From Acidobacteriaceae bacterium (lineage in GTDB: Bacteria; Acidobacteriota; Terriglobia; Terriglobales; Acidobacteriaceae): DNA of 5,159 nucleotides. A program made the position numbers and the translations under genes. Each line of letters begins with the position of its first letter. Position 1 is the stretch's first letter. Positions 1 through 5,159 of this stretch are shown here, piece after piece. The DNA is taken from positions 1 to 5,159 of the forward strand of contig DAICZO010000376.1 in NCBI GenBank assembly GCA_027311125.1, in the 5' to 3' direction. A model generated the notes under the pieces. That model worked only from the letters and a program-made list of their open reading frames with translations. It was not told the DNA's origin and made no database searches.

Positions 1-178
1 GTTGGAGACGACATTGAACCTGTCGGGGGTGGCGTTTTTGACGGAGCCGCGGGCTATCTCGCCGCTGATCTCGCGGCTGCAGGTGCATCCTACGGAGAAG
101 GTTGTGGTGGAGTGGGATTTTGATCTGGATACGGGCGCGAAGAAGTTTACGTCGAATAACCTGCTGGTGGATGTGCAT
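1..178 (+). repeat. Direct repeat copy A within lptD, at the window edge
   Basis: This segment matches 739-916 with 175 of 178 bases identical, at an offset of 738 bases (246 codons, in frame). The differences are T55/G793 (silent, Ala), G73/A811 (silent, Ser) and T105/G843 (Val versus Gly). Similarity stops sharply after GTGGATGTGCAT at 178, where copy A runs into a segment starting PEVAYPL. The left limit is unknown because the copy reaches position 1. Confidence 0.97.
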
Positions 179-1276
179 CCGGAGGTGGCGTATCCGCTGA
201 CGGCGGGTGGGTGGAGCGTGCGGCCGTCGGTGGGAGTGCGGGGGACGACGTACAGCCGGAGTCTGCAGCATGTGGGTGAGGGGCAGCCACCGGTGGAGAG
301 CACGAACGGGTTGACGCGCGCGGACCTGGAGGCGAGTGTGGATGTTCGTTTGCCAGTGCTGGAGCGGACGTTTGATACCGGGCTGGTGCAGCGGCTGACC
401 GGGCACACAGTGAAGCATACGATCGAGCCGGAGGTGACGTACCGGTACGTGAGTGGGATCGGGAACTTCCGGCAGGTGCTGCGGTTCGACGATGTGGATG
501 TGGTGAGTAATACGGATGAGGTGGAGTATGGGGTGACGCAGCGCCTGTTTCTGAAGCCGGGCAAGGACAAGCCATGCCAGGCGGCGGAGGCGAGCGAGGC
601 GGACCGGGTGAAGGACGATGGCGACCTGCCGGAGCAGAAGCACTGCGGCGCGAAGGAGTGGATCAACTGGCAGGTGGCGCAGAAGTATTTCATCGACCAG
701 AACTTTGGCGGCGCGATTGTGAATGGTCATCGGAATGTGTTGGAGACGACATTGAACCTGTCGGGGGTGGCGTTTTTGACGGAGCCGCGGGCGATCTCGC
801 CGCTGATCTCACGGCTGCAGGTGCATCCTACGGAGAAGGTTGGGGTGGAGTGGGATTTTGATCTGGATACGGGCGCGAAGAAGTTTACGTCGAATAACCT
901 GCTGGTGGATGTGCATGAGGGCAATACGTTTGCGGGGCTGAGCTTTGCGCGGTTGAATGCGCCGGGACGTGCGTATACGCAGGGGATTCCTACCGTGAAC
1001 TCGGATTTCAGCCAGTTGCGGATACTGCTGGGGTATGGGTCGCCGACCAAGAGCGGGCTGGGAGTGGCGGCGAATGCGGGGCTGGACCTGAACCTGGGGA
1101 CGGTGCAGTATGGGGCGTTGCAGACGTCGTACAACTGGAACTGCTGTGGGTTAAGCGTGGAGTACCGGAAGTATGAGCTGGGCGCGGCGCGTAATGAGAA
1201 CGTATACCGGTTCAACTTTACGTTGGCGAACATTGCGACAGCGGGGAATCTACGGCGGGCGGAGCGGTTGTTTTAG
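2..1276 (+). CDS. lptD: LPS-assembly protein LptD, C-terminal part (5' end outside window)
   Basis: This is the 3' portion of the outer-membrane beta-barrel that inserts lipopolysaccharide into the outer leaflet with the lipoprotein LptE. The frame is open through the left edge and ends with TAG at 1274-1276; the TTG at position 2 is not a credible start. The 424 visible residues show alternating barrel-strand patterns and phrases I recognise from LptD, such as NVLETTLNLSGVAFLTEPR, VDVHEGNTFAGLSFARLN and NWNCCGLSVEYR. The adjacent cysteines at residues 381-382 match the conserved C-terminal Cys-Cys pair that forms interdomain disulfides in E. coli LptD. Two more cysteines (192 and 215) flank a charged, probably loop segment. 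Residues 1-59 near-duplicate residues 247-305, and the joint at VDVHPEV looks unnatural, so the first ~59 residues may be misplaced. Residues 60-424 look like ordinary LptD. Identity is by recognition, not alignment. Confidence 0.85.
   Translation: METTLNLSGVAFLTEPRAISPLISRLQVHPTEKVVVEWDFDLDTGAKKFTSNNLLVDVHPEVAYPLTAGGWSVRPSVGVRGTTYSRSLQHVGEGQPPVESTNGLTRADLEASVDVRLPVLERTFDTGLVQRLTGHTVKHTIEPEVTYRYVSGIGNFRQVLRFDDVDVVSNTDEVEYGVTQRLFLKPGKDKPCQAAEASEADRVKDDGDLPEQKHCGAKEWINWQVAQKYFIDQNFGGAIVNGHRNVLETTLNLSGVAFLTEPRAISPLISRLQVHPTEKVGVEWDFDLDTGAKKFTSNNLLVDVHEGNTFAGLSFARLNAPGRAYTQGIPTVNSDFSQLRILLGYGSPTKSGLGVAANAGLDLNLGTVQYGALQTSYNWNCCGLSVEYRKYELGAARNENVYRFNFTLANIATAGNLRRAERLF
739..916 (+). repeat. Direct repeat copy B within lptD, native-looking context
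   Basis: This is the second copy of the 178-bp segment. Both flanks read as continuous LptD: residues before it (NGHRNV) and after it (EGNTFAGLSFARLN) fit the usual C-terminal order of the barrel. I therefore take it as the original position and copy A as the displaced or duplicated one. Confidence 0.95.
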
Positions 1277-1336
1277 AGGTGGCGGCGGGATGACGTGAGC
1301 GGGGCGGGGCTGGTCTGCGTGAGATAATCGGACATT

Positions 1337-2320
1337 GTGTTGAACGTCTTCAAGCCATACCGGAACCTCTTTTTTGCCTTGATGCTGGCTGCCGTTGGCT
1401 GCCATGCTCAGACCCCCGTAGCTGGCAGCAGCACGCTTTCTCCCGACCTGATGCGTCGGGTGGAGGTGCTGATTCGCTCGCGGTCGAGTGTGCCGCCGGA
1501 TTACCAGATTGAGATTGGGCCGCGGACGAAGAGCGATGTTGCGGGGTTCGATGCGATTGCGGTGAGCTTTACGAATGGCGGCAAGTCGAGCAAGCCGGTG
1601 ACGTTTTTGCTATCGAGCGATGGCAAGACGCTGGCGCAGTTCAGCAAGTTTGATATCAGCCAGAACCCGAAGGATCTGGTGTCGGGGGCGGGACGGCCCG
1701 CGCGTGGTGGAGCGGAGAACGCGCCGGTGCAGATTGTAGTGTTTGATGATCTGGAGTGCCCGTTCTGCGCGAAGATGCATGCGCAGATGTTTCCTGCGGT
1801 GCTGGAGCGGTACAAGGGTCAGGTGCGGGTTGTGTATAAGGACTTTCCGCTGGACCAGCATCCGTGGGCGATGCGGGCGGCGATCGATTCGAGTTGCCTG
1901 GGCGCGCAGAGCACGACGGGCTACTGGAATCTGGTGGACTACATCCATGCGCACGCAGGCGAGCTAGGCGGAGACGACAAGAGCCTGGCGAAGGCCAATG
2001 AGGCTTTGGATACGCTGACGCGCGATGAGGGCAAGCGGCAGAAGGTGGATGAAGCGACGCTGAATGCCTGCGTGACCAAGCAGGATGCGACGGCGGTGAA
2101 GAGTTCGATCAAGCTGGGTGAGGCGCTGGGCGTGGATTCGACGCCGGCACTGTTCATCAATGGCGAGAAGCTGGATGGCGCGGTTCCGATGGAGTATGTC
2201 TATCGGATGATTGATGGCGCGCTGACGGCCGAGGGCCAGACTCCACCAGCGGCGGCACCGGCACCGGTAGCGCCGACGAAGACATCTGCAAATTCACCGG
2301 CTGACAAGCCCGGAAACTAG
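1337..2320 (+). CDS. Exported DsbA-like thiol-disulfide oxidoreductase (thioredoxin fold)
   Basis: A predicted 327-residue periplasmic protein. Residues 1-25 form a signal peptide: Lys and Arg followed by a hydrophobic stretch ending AAVGCHAQ. Cleavage could be by signal peptidase I after CHA or, less likely, at Cys22 as a lipoprotein. Residues ~32-110 are an N-terminal region I cannot assign. Residues ~118-295 are a DsbA/Thioredoxin_4-type domain with the CPFC active site at 141-144, preceded by FDDLE, and a Thr269-Pro270 that fits the cis-proline loop (DSTPALFINGE). Two further cysteines, 187 and 245, may form a structural disulfide as in some DsbA relatives. The last ~28 residues are Pro/Ala-rich. 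The GTG start gives a proper signal peptide but has only a weak upstream GTGAG; the ATG at 1382 would truncate the signal. It lies 60 bases after lptD and 25 before the isomerase gene, suggesting a role in disulfide formation in envelope proteins. Oxidase versus isomerase activity cannot be decided from sequence. Confidence 0.85.
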   Translation: MLNVFKPYRNLFFALMLAAVGCHAQTPVAGSSTLSPDLMRRVEVLIRSRSSVPPDYQIEIGPRTKSDVAGFDAIAVSFTNGGKSSKPVTFLLSSDGKTLAQFSKFDISQNPKDLVSGAGRPARGGAENAPVQIVVFDDLECPFCAKMHAQMFPAVLERYKGQVRVVYKDFPLDQHPWAMRAAIDSSCLGAQSTTGYWNLVDYIHAHAGELGGDDKSLAKANEALDTLTRDEGKRQKVDEATLNACVTKQDATAVKSSIKLGEALGVDSTPALFINGEKLDGAVPMEYVYRMIDGALTAEGQTPPAAAPAPVAPTKTSANSPADKPGN

Positions 2321-2331
2321 ATTGAGAACGC

Positions 2332-2336
2332 AGGAG
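2332..2336 (+). promoter_or_regulatory. Shine-Dalgarno AGGAG deciding the isomerase start
   Basis: AGGAG is a strong anti-SD match with nine bases before the GTG at 2346. It lies downstream of the alternative TTG at 2322, which it therefore cannot serve. The ATG at 2388 has no comparable site. Confidence 0.55.
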
Positions 2337-2345
2337 ACCGAAGCC

Positions 2346-3446
2346 GTGCCCGATTTATTGAACGAGATCAAGGTTAGCTCACGAGTGATGGCAACGCAGC
2401 GGGGTTCGTTTCCGCTGGCTTTGGTGCTGATGGCTGCGATGGTTCCGATGGCCGGATGCAACCGCGGGCATAGTGCGGATGTGGTGGCGACGGTGAATGG
2501 CCATGCGATTATGCGGGCCGATCTGGACAAGGTGTATGCGGCGCAACTGGGCGACGCGCCCCAGCAGCAGCATCCCTCGGCGGACCAGGCGGATTCGTTA
2601 AGGCTGAATGTGCTGCGGGAGCTGATTGACGAAGAGATTGTGCAGCAGCGTGCGGCGAAGATGAATCTGACGGCGACGAATGAAGAAGTGGATGCGAAGC
2701 TGGCGGAGATGAAGGCGCCCTACACGGAAGACCAGTTCGACCAGAAGCTGAAGGCGAGCAACCACACGCTGGATGATGTGAAGCACGATCTGCGGCGGTC
2801 GTTGACGATCGAGAAGCTGCTGAATAAAGAGATCAACTCGAAGATCACGGTGACGGACATGGACGTGACCACGTACTTCAACCAGCACAAGGCGGAGTTC
2901 AACCTGATTGAGACGCAGTATCACCTGGCGCAGATCCAGGTGACGAGTGTGCCGTCGACGCAGCCGGGCAACCTGCAGGGCAGCAAGGCGACCAGCGACG
3001 TGGAAGCGAAGAAGAAGATTCAGGCTTTGAAGAACCGGTTGGATAGCGGCGAAGACTTTGGGACGATTGCGATGAATTTTTCGGAGCGTCCGGAGACTGC
3101 GTCGAATGGCGGCGATATGGGATTTGTGTCGGAGTCGCAGATGCATGCGGACCCGACGATCTTTGCGGCTGTGACGAAGCTGAAGGCGGGACAGATTACG
3201 GACATACTGCCGATGCTGGATGCGCAGAGCAAGAAGCCGATGGGATATGCGATCTACAAGCTGATCTCGCGTGAGCCGGCAGGGCAGCGCGATGTGAACG
3301 ATCCTCGGGTGCAGCAGGCGATTCGCCAGCAACTGCGGGATGGCCGTTCGCAATTGCTGAAGAACGCATATTTCGAGATGCTGCGCGATCAGGCGAAGGT
3401 GGAGAACTTCTTCGCGGAAGAGATCTTCAAGAACGACGCACGCTAG
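2346..3446 (+). CDS. SurA/PpiC-type peptidyl-prolyl cis-trans isomerase, probable lipoprotein
   Basis: A predicted 366-residue parvulin-class folding factor of the periplasm. The leader is hydrophobic (PLALVLMAAMVPMAGC) and ends in a lipobox-like MAGC with Cys38, so attachment to a membrane by lipid is likely. Residues ~45-185 resemble the SurA N-terminal chaperone domain: VVATVNGHAIMRADLD, then charged helices including LRELIDEEIVQQRAAK. Residues ~188-308 are the PpiC rotamase domain, with His193 in YHLAQIQV, FGTIAMNFSE, and the typical GGDMGFV around 255-261. The domain appears to have enlarged loops (~200-215 and ~285-297). A short charged C-terminal helix follows. I chose GTG 2346 because AGGAG lies nine bases upstream; ATG 2388 also leaves a short signal peptide, and the frame opens further to TTG 2322. 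The gene lies 25 bases behind the DsbA-like gene, so co-transcription is likely. SurA-like and PrsA-like roles cannot be separated here. Confidence 0.85.
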   Translation: MPDLLNEIKVSSRVMATQRGSFPLALVLMAAMVPMAGCNRGHSADVVATVNGHAIMRADLDKVYAAQLGDAPQQQHPSADQADSLRLNVLRELIDEEIVQQRAAKMNLTATNEEVDAKLAEMKAPYTEDQFDQKLKASNHTLDDVKHDLRRSLTIEKLLNKEINSKITVTDMDVTTYFNQHKAEFNLIETQYHLAQIQVTSVPSTQPGNLQGSKATSDVEAKKKIQALKNRLDSGEDFGTIAMNFSERPETASNGGDMGFVSESQMHADPTIFAAVTKLKAGQITDILPMLDAQSKKPMGYAIYKLISREPAGQRDVNDPRVQQAIRQQLRDGRSQLLKNAYFEMLRDQAKVENFFAEEIFKNDAR

Positions 3447-3493
3447 ACGCAGAGACGACGCGGACTGCGCGTACACAACGCTGCATGATGAAT

Positions 3494-3497
3494 GAGG
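3494..3497 (+). promoter_or_regulatory. Shine-Dalgarno GAGG for the Gfo/Idh/MocA gene
   Basis: GAGG with a five-base spacer precedes the ATG at 3503. It lies inside the extension that would be translated from ATG 3485 or 3488, so it favours the later start. Confidence 0.5.
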
Positions 3498-3502
3498 TTG
3501 CG

Positions 3503-4510
3503 ATGAGTGAGACGCGGGTGCGGTACGCGATTCTGGGCTTTGGACACCATGCGGTGCGGCGTTTGTTGCCTGCGTTTATCCAGTGCGAGCACTCCGTTTT
3601 GACGGGGATGTGGCGTCGCGATGCGGTGGTGGCCGCACAGAACTGTGCCGAGTACAAGATTTCGCAGTGCTTTGCGACGCGTGAGGCGTTGTGCGCTTCG
3701 CCGGATGTGGATGTGGTGTTCATCACGTCGCCGGATGCGATGCACAAGGACGACACGCTGCTGGCGCTGCGCCATGGCAAGGCGGTATTGTGTGAGAAGC
3801 CGCTGGCGATGAATGCCGATGAGGCTTTGGAGATGCAGGCGGCCGCGAAGGCAGCGGGTCTGCTGTTTGGTGTTGGGCAGAACTTCCGCTACAACCACAG
3901 CCTGGAGTGGCTGCGGCAGAAGGTTCGGGAGGGCTCGATTGGTGAGCCGCAACTGGCACATGCGGAGTATGCGTATCCGGCACAGACGGCTCCGCGGAAG
4001 TGGATTACCGATCCGACGCTGGCGTGTGGCGGGCCGATTGCGGACGTGGGAGTGCACTGCATCGACGCGCTGCGATTTGTGCTGGGCGAGAATGTAACCA
4101 GTGTGAGCACACTTGCGCGGCGGGATGCGCGGTCCGGCGATGTGGAGGCGATTGCGTCGCTGCAGATGGAGATGACGGGCGGAATCTACGCGAATGTGAC
4201 GGCCAGTGCGCGGGCTCCGTACCGCTCGTTGATCGAGATTACGGGTAGCGACGGGGTGTTGATTGCGGAGAATGGATTGACGGTGGATCGCCCGGTGGAG
4301 CTGGTTCTGCGTCGCGCAGGCGAGGTGGTGGAGCGCGTGACGGTCGAGAACGGCGATGGGTATACGCGCATGCTGGATAGCTTTGCGCTGGCGCTGCGGG
4401 GGCAGGGGAGTTTTGAGGCGTCGGGCGAGGACAGTGTGCGCAATATGCGGGTGCTGGATGCAGCGTTTGCAAGCTGGCAGAGCGGCGCGCGCGTGGTGGT
4501 GCGCGGCTAG
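3503..4510 (+). CDS. Gfo/Idh/MocA family NAD(P)-dependent oxidoreductase
   Basis: A predicted 335-residue cytoplasmic dehydrogenase of the family that oxidises or reduces sugars, inositols and related polyols. The N-terminal Rossmann domain begins YAILGFGHHA, with the dinucleotide-binding G-x-G-x-x-A at residues 12-17. VVFITSPDAMHKDDTLLAL and the family signature CEKPLAMN follow; Lys99 of the EKP motif is the usual catalytic or cofactor-contacting lysine. The second domain has GGPIADVGVHCIDALRFVLG, with Asp181 and His185 matching the conserved D-x-x-x-H substrate-site pattern. Length is typical of the family. I chose ATG 3503 because GAGG lies five bases upstream; the ATGs at 3485 and 3488 are in frame but lack a site and would add six or five residues. 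It follows the isomerase gene by 56 bases on the same strand. The substrate cannot be predicted. Confidence 0.9.
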   Translation: MSETRVRYAILGFGHHAVRRLLPAFIQCEHSVLTGMWRRDAVVAAQNCAEYKISQCFATREALCASPDVDVVFITSPDAMHKDDTLLALRHGKAVLCEKPLAMNADEALEMQAAAKAAGLLFGVGQNFRYNHSLEWLRQKVREGSIGEPQLAHAEYAYPAQTAPRKWITDPTLACGGPIADVGVHCIDALRFVLGENVTSVSTLARRDARSGDVEAIASLQMEMTGGIYANVTASARAPYRSLIEITGSDGVLIAENGLTVDRPVELVLRRAGEVVERVTVENGDGYTRMLDSFALALRGQGSFEASGEDSVRNMRVLDAAFASWQSGARVVVRG

Positions 4511-4512
4511 TT

Positions 4513-4527
4513 GGCTGGCAACCAGCC
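4513..4527. terminator. Short hairpin between convergent genes, possible terminator
   Basis: GGCTGG-CAA-CCAGCC forms a perfect 6-bp GC-rich stem with a three-base loop, placed three bases after the Gfo/Idh/MocA stop and 16 bases beyond the stop of the opposing gene. There is no T-run after it on either strand, so it is not a canonical intrinsic terminator. It may act in transcript ending or 3' stability for both genes, or be chance. Confidence 0.3.
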
Positions 4528-4543
4528 GCTAACAGCAGGCGGT

Positions 4544-4930
4544 TTAGCGAATTGCGGTGGCAAGAGCAGTGGTGGGATCGCGACGGCTGGTCGCGAGGTC
4601 GCGCTTGGGCGTGGCTGCTGCGGGTAGATATTTTTTGTACACGCTGATGTGGAAGCAGGACTGCTGGAACTCCTCTTCGACATCGACTTTGCCTTCCTGC
4701 ACGAGCGGCAGCAGATAGCCGCGCATCCAGGCGATTTCGGTGAGGGAGAGGCCGTGCTTGGCGAGATCGATGGCCTGTCCGGTGAGGTGGGGCGAGGCGG
4801 TGTCGCCGTCGGCGGGCGCGGCGGTGCCGTTGGTACGGAGGAGGCGATGCTGAAACTCCACGGTGCGGACGGCGGAGTTGATCTGGAGCGGGGTGTGGAT
4901 TGGTCTGGCCCTGGCATTCAATGTCGGCAT
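4544..4930 (-). CDS. DUF5715-like protein, C-terminal part, N-terminus lost at junction
   Basis: The reverse-strand frame reads 128 residues from an ATG at 4930, but only about residues 13-128 (below ~4900) look authentic. PLQINSAVRTVEFQHRLLR, AAPADGDTASPHLTGQAID and a stretch ending CFHISVYKKYLP match my recollection of DUF5715-type proteins common in Acidobacteriota. His48 and Asp55 in SPHLTGQAID plus His94 in CFHISV, with acidic residues 85-87 before it, resemble the zinc-site pattern of M15/VanY-like peptidases (S-x-H-x-x-G-x-A-x-D, then H). This suggests, but does not prove, a peptidoglycan or peptide hydrolase fold. The first ~12 residues are the antisense of the TerC segment, and the domain plus any signal peptide that should precede PLQIN is missing. 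The ATG is therefore probably fortuitous. It converges on the Gfo/Idh/MocA gene with 33 bases between stops. Confidence 0.7.
   Translation of the reverse strand: MPTLNARARPIHTPLQINSAVRTVEFQHRLLRTNGTAAPADGDTASPHLTGQAIDLAKHGLSLTEIAWMRGYLLPLVQEGKVDVEEEFQQSCFHISVYKKYLPAAATPKRDLATSRRDPTTALATAIR
4880..4905. other. Probable chimeric junction between two unrelated genomic sequences
   Basis: To the left, the reverse strand encodes the DUF5715-like PLQINSAVRTV; to the right, the forward strand encodes TerC-like WSGVWIGLALAFNVG. The two family matches meet around CTGGAGCGGGGTGTGGAT (4883-4900), which can be read as HTPLQ on one strand and WSGVW on the other. That makes it a likely shared stretch at which two sequences were joined. 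Composition changes at the same place. The exact base of the join is not determinable from one sequence. Confidence 0.7.
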
Positions 4931-5159
4931 GTATTATTGGCATGGCAGGGAACAGGCCCTGCAATTCTTCACTGGCTATGTGGTGGAGCTTTCCTTGAGC
5001 GTGGACAACCTGTTTGTCTTCCTGCTCGTCTTCAGCTATTTCAAGGTGCCCGCTCCATGCCGGCACAAAGTGCTGTTTTGGGGCATCATCGGGGCACTCG
5101 TCATGCGGGCCATTCTCATTGCCGCCGGAATCACGCTTATCGAAAAATTTCATTGGGTG
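4884..5159 (+). CDS. TerC/Alx-family integral membrane protein, internal fragment
   Basis: An open frame of 92 codons running off the right edge. It matches the first half of TerC-family proteins, multi-spanning membrane proteins linked to metal-ion (notably Mn) export and tellurite-resistance loci. Visible landmarks are WSGVWIGLALAFNVGMYYW (first or second membrane span), FFTGYVVELSLSVDNLFVF with the hallmark acidic SVDN in the membrane, then FSYFKVPAPCRHKVLFWGI and GALVMRAILIAAG. ELSLSVDN stands where I expect EKSLSVDN. Full-length members have about 30-40 residues before WSGVW; here that part is absent, replaced by sequence antisense to the DUF5715-like gene. The ATG at 4929 is inside the conserved region and is not a believable start. 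None of its eight alanine codons is GCG, the preferred alanine codon of the upstream + strand genes, so it probably comes from another genome. Confidence 0.85.

Noticed and set aside
1..916. LptD repeat as a CRISPR or mobile-element repeat
   Set aside because: There are only two copies 738 bases apart, both coding in the same frame of one gene, with no spacer structure, terminal inverted repeats or transposase.
147..1233. Two reverse frames (147-575 and 727-1233) within lptD
   Set aside because: Both are antisense to lptD, with low-complexity Pro/Ser/Ala or unrecognisable content and no ribosome-binding site of note.
2598..3476. 292-codon open frame on the reverse strand
   Set aside because: It lies wholly antisense to the well-recognised isomerase gene, is rich in Arg, Leu and His as expected of a mirrored frame in G-ending codons, and shows no recognisable domain.
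3443..4057. 204-codon reverse frame within the Gfo/Idh/MocA gene
   Set aside because: The forward frame has clear Rossmann and EKP motifs; the reverse product is an Arg/His/Leu-rich shadow.
4507..4917. Alternative 136-codon reverse frame over the DUF5715-like gene
   Set aside because: It is Pro/Ser/Arg-rich without motifs, while the overlapping frame 4544-4930 reads as a recognisable protein with conserved His/Asp patterns.
4239..5153. 304-codon reverse frame spanning three regions
   Set aside because: It is antisense to the end of the Gfo/Idh/MocA gene, in the wrong frame over the DUF5715-like gene, and antisense to TerC. It crosses the suspected junction, so it cannot be one gene; the composition is Pro/Arg/Ser-rich shadow.
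4929..5159. TerC gene starting at the internal ATG 4929
   Set aside because: Recognisable TerC sequence continues upstream in frame to 4884, so this ATG lies inside the conserved part and no ribosome-binding site precedes it.
4544..5159. TerC plus DUF5715-like gene as a divergent novel system
   Set aside because: Neither gene has its own 5' end and no promoter region lies between them; the composition break makes a chimera the simpler explanation.

Overview
The window looks like a piece of a GC-rich Gram-negative chromosome, most likely Acidobacteriota (Terriglobia/Acidobacteriaceae type). The grounds are the style of the LptD C-terminal half, a DUF5715-like gene, and coding that is dominated by G-ending codons (GCG, ACG, GTG, CGG). 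This assignment rests on recognition, not a database search. Both ends look structurally abnormal, as expected of a metagenomic contig with chimeric edges.

Layout. Positions 2-1276 (+) hold the 3' part of lptD, the outer-membrane LPS-assembly barrel. Its first 178 bases are a near-copy (175/178 identical) of bases 739-916 of the same gene. Positions 1337-2320 (+) encode an exported DsbA-like thiol-disulfide oxidoreductase with a CPFC active site. Positions 2346-3446 (+) encode a SurA/PpiC-type parvulin peptidyl-prolyl isomerase with a lipoprotein-like signal. Positions 3503-4510 (+) encode a Gfo/Idh/MocA-family NAD(P)-dependent oxidoreductase. Convergent to it, 4544-~4900 (-) carries the C-terminal part of a DUF5715-like protein with an M15-peptidase-like His/Asp/His pattern. 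From about 4884 to the window end (+) the sequence changes abruptly into the N-terminal half of a TerC-family membrane protein, without its own beginning.

How the genes fit together. The first three form a plausible envelope-biogenesis group: an outer-membrane barrel with a conserved Cys-Cys pair, a periplasmic disulfide enzyme and a periplasmic folding factor. This parallels the dependence of E. coli LptD on DsbA and SurA and the classical surA-lptD linkage. The Gfo/Idh/MocA gene follows on the same strand after 56 bases, and nothing visible ties it to envelope assembly.

Main cautions. The junction near 4884-4905 breaks two unrelated genes at once and coincides with a change in GC content, G/C skew and codon choice, so it is best read as an assembly chimera. 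The 178-bp repeat at the left edge also joins two lptD segments that do not normally adjoin, and could be an artefact or a real in-frame 738-bp tandem duplication. I see no RNA gene, CRISPR array, insertion sequence or phage feature, and no clear new defence or mobile system. All stretches without a gene are shorter than 65 bases.
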